Part shown: positions 58,136-64,000 of the stretch, piece by piece
How the letters are laid out: each line of letters opens with the position of its first letter
How positions within the stretch are numbered: the first letter of the stretch is position 1
Assembly: GCF_006569185.2 (NCBI RefSeq)
Contig: NZ_VIGC02000001.1
Span: forward strand, 248,001 to 312,000
DNA length: 64,000 nucleotides
Reading direction: 5' to 3'
Source: Litorilinea aerophila
Lineage (GTDB): Bacteria; Chloroflexota; Anaerolineae; Caldilineales; Caldilineaceae
Translations under genes and position numbers: made by a program
The notes under the pieces: model-generated
Told to the model about the DNA's origin: nothing
What the model saw: the letters and a program-made list of their open reading frames with translations, nothing else
Databases searched by the model: none

Positions 58136-59115
58136 TTCGACAACGTGCAGATGTCCGGCCGGACACCGTGGGCTGGTTTTCCCTGGAACGATTCACCCAG
58201 GAAACGGTGTTGGCCATCTTTCTGATAGTCCTGATCGCTGTTTTATCATTCATTCGCCCCGACTTCCTACAGTCGCGGAATGTGCTCTCCATCCTGTTGG
58301 ACAGCAGCCACGTGGCCGTGGCCGTGGTGGGCATGACCCTGGTCATCGTGGCCGGCGGAATCGACATTTCGGTGGGCTCCATGCTGGCCGTATGCGCGGT
58401 GGTGGGCGGGCTGCTGGCCCAGGCGGGTGTGCCCATCCCGGTGGCCCTGGCTGCCATTGTCCTGAGTGGGACGGTGATCGGCTTTATCAACGGCGCGCTG
58501 GTGGTGTGGGGCGGGATTCCCTCCATCATCGTCACCCTGGGCATGCTGAGCATCCTGCGGGGCGCGGTGGTGCTGGTCACCGGCGGATCCTGGATCCGCA
58601 ATCTGCCGCCAGGATTCTACATCGGCCAGGCGCGGCTGGCTGGAATTCCGGTGCCCATCCTGGTGGCGGCGGTGGTGGTATTGGCTGCCGCCCTCTGGCT
58701 GCGCTATGCCCCCTTGGGGCGCTACTTCTATGCCGTGGGGGCCAACCGGGAAGCCGCCCGCCTGACCGGCATTCCGGTGAAGCGGATTCAGATGGCCAGC
58801 TTCATCCTCAACGGGACCCTCATCGGCGTGGCCGCCCTCATCTTTGCCACACGCTTCAGCGCCATCCAGACCAACAGCGGCGTCGGCTTCGAGCTTCTGG
58901 TCATCACCGCGGCGGTGGTGGGAGGCGTTAGCATCATGGGCGGCAGCGGCACGGTGTGGGGCGCGCTGCTGGGCGTGCTCCTGCTCAATGTCATCGGCAG
59001 CGGGCTGGTCTTCTTGCGGGTGAGCGCCTACTGGTTCCAGGCGGTGCAGGGGACCTTGATCCTGTTGGCCGTGGTCTTTGATATTGTGCGCAAACGACGT
59101 CTGGGTGAACTATGA
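58132..59115 (+). CDS. Sugar ABC transporter permease, RbsC family
   Basis: 327 residues with about 8-10 hydrophobic segments. MTLVIVAGGIDISVGSMLAVCA and the FELLVITAAVVGGVSIMGGSGTVWG region are the BPD_transp_2 family signatures. ATG overlaps the ATPase stop by 4 bp. One of two permeases, as in RhaP/RhaQ or AI-2 systems, in which two different subunits form the channel. Confidence 0.94.
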   Translation: MIRQRADVRPDTVGWFSLERFTQETVLAIFLIVLIAVLSFIRPDFLQSRNVLSILLDSSHVAVAVVGMTLVIVAGGIDISVGSMLAVCAVVGGLLAQAGVPIPVALAAIVLSGTVIGFINGALVVWGGIPSIIVTLGMLSILRGAVVLVTGGSWIRNLPPGFYIGQARLAGIPVPILVAAVVVLAAALWLRYAPLGRYFYAVGANREAARLTGIPVKRIQMASFILNGTLIGVAALIFATRFSAIQTNSGVGFELLVITAAVVGGVSIMGGSGTVWGALLGVLLLNVIGSGLVFLRVSAYWFQAVQGTLILLAVVFDIVRKRRLGEL

Positions 59116-60128
59116 GCGATCCAATGGTCAAAGAACCTGCCATGGCCGAAACGGCCCTGCCCACCGCCAGGCCGGGGAAACTTTCCCGCACCTGGATCAG
59201 CCAGGAGAGTATCCTGCTGGTCATTCTGCTGGTCATTGTGCTGGTCCTTTCCCGGCTCAGCGACCGCTTCCTGACCGCGGGCAATCTCCTCAACCTGACC
59301 CGGTTCTTCGCTGAGATTGGCCTGATGGCCCTGCCCATGACCCTCATCATCATCAGCGCCGGGATCGACCTCTCGGTGGGGAGCATCTTTGGCTGGAGCG
59401 CGGTCATGCTGGGATTTGCCTGGCAGGTCTGGGGCTTTCCCCTGCCTGTGGCCATCGTCATCTGCCTGGTGACCGGCGTGGTGGCCGGCCTGTTGAACGG
59501 CTGGCTGGTGGCCCACATCAAGGTGCCCCCCCTCATTGCCACCCTGGCCACCCTGGCCATCTACCGGGGCATGGCCCTGGGCATCAGCCAGGCCCGCCCC
59601 ATCAGCGGCTATCCGGACTGGTTCGAGTTCTTCGGCCAGGGCAGCATCGGCCCTCTGCCCACCCAGTTTGTGGTGCTGATCCTCTTTACCGTGGTGGTGG
59701 CCATTTTTCTGGCCCGCACGCCCTGGGGACGCTACATCTACGCCATCGGCCACAACGCCGAGGCGTCCCTCTTTTCCGGTATCCCCGTGGCCCGGATGTT
59801 GATGGCCATCTACACCTTCAGCGGCTTCATGGCCAGCCTGGCCGCCTTCATCTTCGTCAGCCGGGTGACTACCACCCGGGCCGACGCCGGCACCGGCCTG
59901 GAGCTGGATGTCATCGCCGCGGTGGTGCTGGGCGGCACCAGCATCTATGGTGGCCAGGGGTCCATCCTGGGCACCATCCTGGGGCTGGTTATCATCGCTC
60001 TCTTGCGCAACGGCCTGAGCCTGGCTGGCGTGCGGGGGGATGCCACCGTGGTGGTCATCGGTGCCACCCTGATCCTGGCCGTCTTCCTGAACCGGGTCTT
60101 GCGGGGGGAGAAGGGGGACGCTCGTTAG
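59112..60128 (+). CDS. Sugar ABC transporter permease, RbsC family
   Basis: 338 residues, second permease. MTLIIISAGIDLSVGSIFGWSA and ELDVIAAVVLGGTSIYGGQGSILG repeat the family signatures seen in the first. The N-terminus has about 30 polar residues. ATG overlaps the previous stop by 4 bp. Confidence 0.94.
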   Translation: MSDPMVKEPAMAETALPTARPGKLSRTWISQESILLVILLVIVLVLSRLSDRFLTAGNLLNLTRFFAEIGLMALPMTLIIISAGIDLSVGSIFGWSAVMLGFAWQVWGFPLPVAIVICLVTGVVAGLLNGWLVAHIKVPPLIATLATLAIYRGMALGISQARPISGYPDWFEFFGQGSIGPLPTQFVVLILFTVVVAIFLARTPWGRYIYAIGHNAEASLFSGIPVARMLMAIYTFSGFMASLAAFIFVSRVTTTRADAGTGLELDVIAAVVLGGTSIYGGQGSILGTILGLVIIALLRNGLSLAGVRGDATVVVIGATLILAVFLNRVLRGEKGDAR

Positions 60129-60227
60129 GGATGCCTTCGGTTGGCAGCGAGCCTGCTCGGCAGGCGCCCGCTGCCGCTGATGGATATTTTTCGCCTGTCG
60201 TGAACGAGTTCAACGAGGAGGTTAACA

Positions 60228-61397
60228 ATGCGACACACCAAACTGTACGCCCTGGTGGGCCTGCTTCTGGCACTGGCCCTGGTACTGACTGCCTGTCCGG
60301 CGCCGGCCCAGCCGGGCGCGGCACCATCCCAGCCGGAACCGGCCGCCACCGAGGAAGCCCACGAGGAGGCCACCGCTGAACCGACCGCCGAGGAGCACGC
60401 GGAAGAGGCCACTGTGGTCACCGACGTGGAGCTGCCGGAAGGTTGGGACGGCGGCTGGACGGTGAACGCGCCGGACCTGGCCGGCCAGCCCATCCAGGTC
60501 TACGACATTCCCAAGCTCATCGGCATCGACTACTTCAACGCCACTTACAAGGGCATGCAGGAGGCGGCCGAAGAGCTGGGCAACGTCACCGTAACCCAGG
60601 ATGGCCCCACCGAGGGGCGGGTGGACCGCCAGATTGAGTTTATCGAGAACTTCATCACCCAGGGCGCGGATGCCATCGTCTTCGCCAGCAATGACCCCGT
60701 CGCCATTGCACCCGTCCTGGAGAAGGCCCTCTCCCAGGGTATCCGGGTCATCGGCTATGACGCGGACGCCGAGCCCCAGGCCCGCCAGTTCTTCGTGAAC
60801 CAGGCCACCTTCGAGGCCATCGGCAAGGCGCTGGTGGAGTCCATGGTGGCCCAGGTGGGTGAGGACGCCCAGGTGGCCATCGTCACCAGCAGCCTGACCG
60901 CGCCCAACCAGAACGCCTGGATCGAGGAGATGACCAAGTATCGGGATGCCAACTATCCCAACCTGGAGTTCGTGGACATCCGCCCCAGCGAGGAAGACCA
61001 GAACCTGGCCTTCTCCGTGACCAATGACCTGCTGCTGGCCTATCCGGATCTGGCCGGTGTCTTCGGCCTGAGCTCGGTGGCCTTCCCCGGCGCGGCCGAG
61101 GCCGTCAAGCAGGCGGGGAAATGTGGCCAGGTGGCGGTGGTGGGCCTGAGCACCCCCAACGTCATGCGCTCCTACGTCAAGGAGGGGTGTGTCAAGGATG
61201 TGGTTCTGTGGAACCCGGTGGATCTGGGCTACGCCACCATCTACGCCGTGCGTGCCGTGATCGACGGGACCCTCAAGCCGGGTGACACCGAGTTCGAGGC
61301 CGGCCGCCTGGGCACCCTGCAGGTCCAGGGCAGCCAGATTCTGCTGGGCGATCCCTTCATCTACACCGCGGAAAACATCGACGACTTCAACTTCTAA
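60228..61397 (+). CDS. Sugar ABC transporter substrate-binding lipoprotein, RhaS-like
   Basis: 389 residues. Signal with lipobox ([10 protein letters not shown], Cys about 22), then about 45 Pro/Ala/Glu-rich linker residues and a periplasmic-binding type 1 fold ([60 protein letters not shown]). The resemblance is to RhaS/LsrB-type proteins. GAGGAGG stands before the ATG. It comes 100 bp after the permease pair, the last transporter gene. Confidence 0.93.
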   Translation: MRHTKLYALVGLLLALALVLTACPAPAQPGAAPSQPEPAATEEAHEEATAEPTAEEHAEEATVVTDVELPEGWDGGWTVNAPDLAGQPIQVYDIPKLIGIDYFNATYKGMQEAAEELGNVTVTQDGPTEGRVDRQIEFIENFITQGADAIVFASNDPVAIAPVLEKALSQGIRVIGYDADAEPQARQFFVNQATFEAIGKALVESMVAQVGEDAQVAIVTSSLTAPNQNAWIEEMTKYRDANYPNLEFVDIRPSEEDQNLAFSVTNDLLLAYPDLAGVFGLSSVAFPGAAEAVKQAGKCGQVAVVGLSTPNVMRSYVKEGCVKDVVLWNPVDLGYATIYAVRAVIDGTLKPGDTEFEAGRLGTLQVQGSQILLGDPFIYTAENIDDFNF

Positions 61398-61458
61398 CCA
61401 CCGATGGACGGCAGCCGGCGGGAGATCCCGCCGGCTGCTCTGAGGAGGAGAGCACCCT

Positions 61459-62703
<1,245 letters not shown>

Positions 62704-62746
62704 CTGCTGCTCGCCTCCAACGTGCAGCTAGCGATAGGGGTTGGTG

Positions 62747-64000
62747 ATGACCCAGACGACAGAACTTGACCTCCTGCAAGAACAGCTCAACGACTTCGAT
62801 CCGGCCGTGCGACGCCAGGCCCTGGAGCGACTCCTGGCCCTGCAGCCCCAACCGCCCCGGCCGCCGGCTGAAGTGGCCAACATGCACTGCCACACCTTTT
62901 TCTCCTTCAACGCCTACGGCCACTCGCCCACTTCCCTGGCCTGGCTGGGCCGCCAGCAGGGCTTCAAGCTGATGGGCATTGTGGACTTCGACGTGCTCGA
63001 CGGCGTGGATGAATTCCTGGACGCCTGCGCCCTGACTGGCGTGCGGGGGAGCGCCGGCATCGAAACCCGGGTCTACCTGCCCGAATTTGCCCAACATGAG
63101 ATGAACTCGCCCGGAGAGCCTGGTGTCCTCTACCACATGGGCATCGGCTTCACCACCACCGACGTCTCTCCGGAAGCCGCGGCCATCCTGGACGAGCTGC
63201 GCACCCAGTCGGCCCAGCGTAACCAGGGCCTCATCCAGCGGGTCAACGCCTACCTGGATCCGGTCCAGGTGGACTACGAGCGGGATGTACTGCCCCTCAC
63301 GCCCAAGGGCAACGCCACCGAGCGTCACATCGTGGTGGCTTATGTCCGCCAGGCGGAACGGCACTACCCCGACGAGGCAGCCCGCCAGCGCTTCTGGGCG
63401 GATCGGCTGGATCTGCCTGCCGAACGAGTGGCCCGTCTGATGGCAGATGCCCCAGCCTTTCAGAATCAGATCCGCTCCAAACTCATGAAGCGGGGTGGCG
63501 TCGGCTATGTCCAGCCGGGCCACGACACCTTCCCGCCCATCGACAAGCTCCACCGGCTGATCCTGGCCTGTGACGCCCTGCCCTGCGCCGCCTGGCTGGA
63601 CGGCACCACCTCTGGCGAGCAGCGCATGGACGAGCTCCTGGCCTTGCTGGTGGACAAGGGGGCGGTGGCCCTGAACATCATCCCCGACCGCAACTGGAAC
63701 ATCGCGGATCCGGACGAACGCCAGGTGAAGGTGCAAAACCTCTACCGGGTGGTGGAACTGGCCCAGGAAATGGATCTGCCCCTAAACGTGGGCACGGAAA
63801 TGAATAGCTACGGCCAAAAGCTGGTGGACGATTTTGACGCACCGGCCCTGGCACCGGTGCGCCAGGCCTTCCTGGACGGCGCCTATTTCATCTATGGCCA
63901 CACGGTGCTGCAGCGCCTGCTGGGCCTGGGCTATCAGAGTGCCTGGGCCCGGGATCAGCTCCCCGGCCGCCGGGAGCGCAACGCCTTTTACACCCAGGTC
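62747..64000 (+). CDS. PHP-domain protein, C-terminus cut by window end
   Basis: 418 codons, open at the window edge. After a 43-residue lead, NMHCHTFFSFNAYGHSPTSL is the PHP metal motif I, GIVDFDVLDGVDEFLDAC and GSAGIETRVYL follow, and PLNVGTEMNSYGQKLVDDFD is a later metal motif. PHP proteins are metal-dependent phosphoesterases. This group occurs in sugar-catabolism operons, but its substrate is not known to me. AGGGG is six bases before the ATG; 43 bp after the isomerase gene. Confidence 0.85.
   Translation, partial: MTQTTELDLLQEQLNDFDPAVRRQALERLLALQPQPPRPPAEVANMHCHTFFSFNAYGHSPTSLAWLGRQQGFKLMGIVDFDVLDGVDEFLDACALTGVRGSAGIETRVYLPEFAQHEMNSPGEPGVLYHMGIGFTTTDVSPEAAAILDELRTQSAQRNQGLIQRVNAYLDPVQVDYERDVLPLTPKGNATERHIVVAYVRQAERHYPDEAARQRFWADRLDLPAERVARLMADAPAFQNQIRSKLMKRGGVGYVQPGHDTFPPIDKLHRLILACDALPCAAWLDGTTSGEQRMDELLALLVDKGAVALNIIPDRNWNIADPDERQVKVQNLYRVVELAQEMDLPLNVGTEMNSYGQKLVDDFDAPALAPVRQAFLDGAYFIYGHTVLQRLLGLGYQSAWARDQLPGRRERNAFYTQV

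Overview
The window is GC-rich, densely coded chromosomal DNA. The gene repertoire (complete hypCDEF set, fused E1 alpha/beta dehydrogenase, Pseudomonas stutzeri-type L-rhamnose isomerase, Rhodanobacter-free set of Chloroflexi-like ABC systems, AcuB-like CBS protein, sigma-70 housekeeping factor) is most compatible with a bacterium of the Chloroflexota, perhaps class Caldilineae. That placement is an inference from protein flavour, not from a marker gene. I saw no rRNA or tRNA genes, CRISPR array, phage or insertion sequence.

Layout. 1-9.2 kb: end of a DUF58 protein; a leftward hydrogenase-maturation operon (hypF, a cysteine-free hypC paralogue, hypC, hypD, hypE) followed by a HipA-like kinase and a DUF3037 partner; an EamA permease; a DNA methyltransferase. 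9.7-19.8 kb: one leftward series holding a complete peptide-type ABC importer whose genes are split by an asparagine synthetase and a SAM-dependent methyltransferase. 20.4-29.7 kb: a GntR/FCD regulator, formate-THF ligase, cobalamin-dependent methionine synthase, a YugP-like protease and MurJ. 29.9-32.9 kb: small hypothetical, zinc-ribbon and M23-like proteins. 32.9-33.56 kb: a non-coding gap with a cluster of DnaA-box-like 9-mers, followed by two response regulators and an HtrA protease.

37.2-43.8 kb: a leftward arginine operon, argC-argB-argD-(GNAT, probable N-acetylglutamate synthase)-carA-hom. Its leader shows every element of ribosome-mediated attenuation: a consensus-like promoter, a 25-residue open reading frame with Arg-Ser-Arg-Arg-Arg, an antiterminator arm and an intrinsic terminator. 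43.8-47.7 kb: a phosphatase, a methyltransferase and the primary sigma factor, with two perfect 16-bp ParB-binding (parS) palindromes. 47.8-54.4 kb: E1 fusion and E2 of a 2-oxoacid dehydrogenase, a NagD-like phosphatase and an FGGY sugar kinase. 54.9-64 kb: a rightward operon for L-rhamnose-type sugar use (aldolase, PfkB kinase, RbsA-type ATPase, two permeases, lipoprotein binding protein, RhaI isomerase, PHP-domain protein cut by the window end), divergent from the kinase.

The strongest points for follow-up are the arginine attenuator, the origin-proximal signals (DnaA-box cluster about 12-14 kb from two parS sites, with the genes to its left transcribed away from it), a three-copy palindromic intergenic repeat that supplies the stop codon of two genes, and the asparagine synthetase plus methyltransferase inside a peptide-importer operon.
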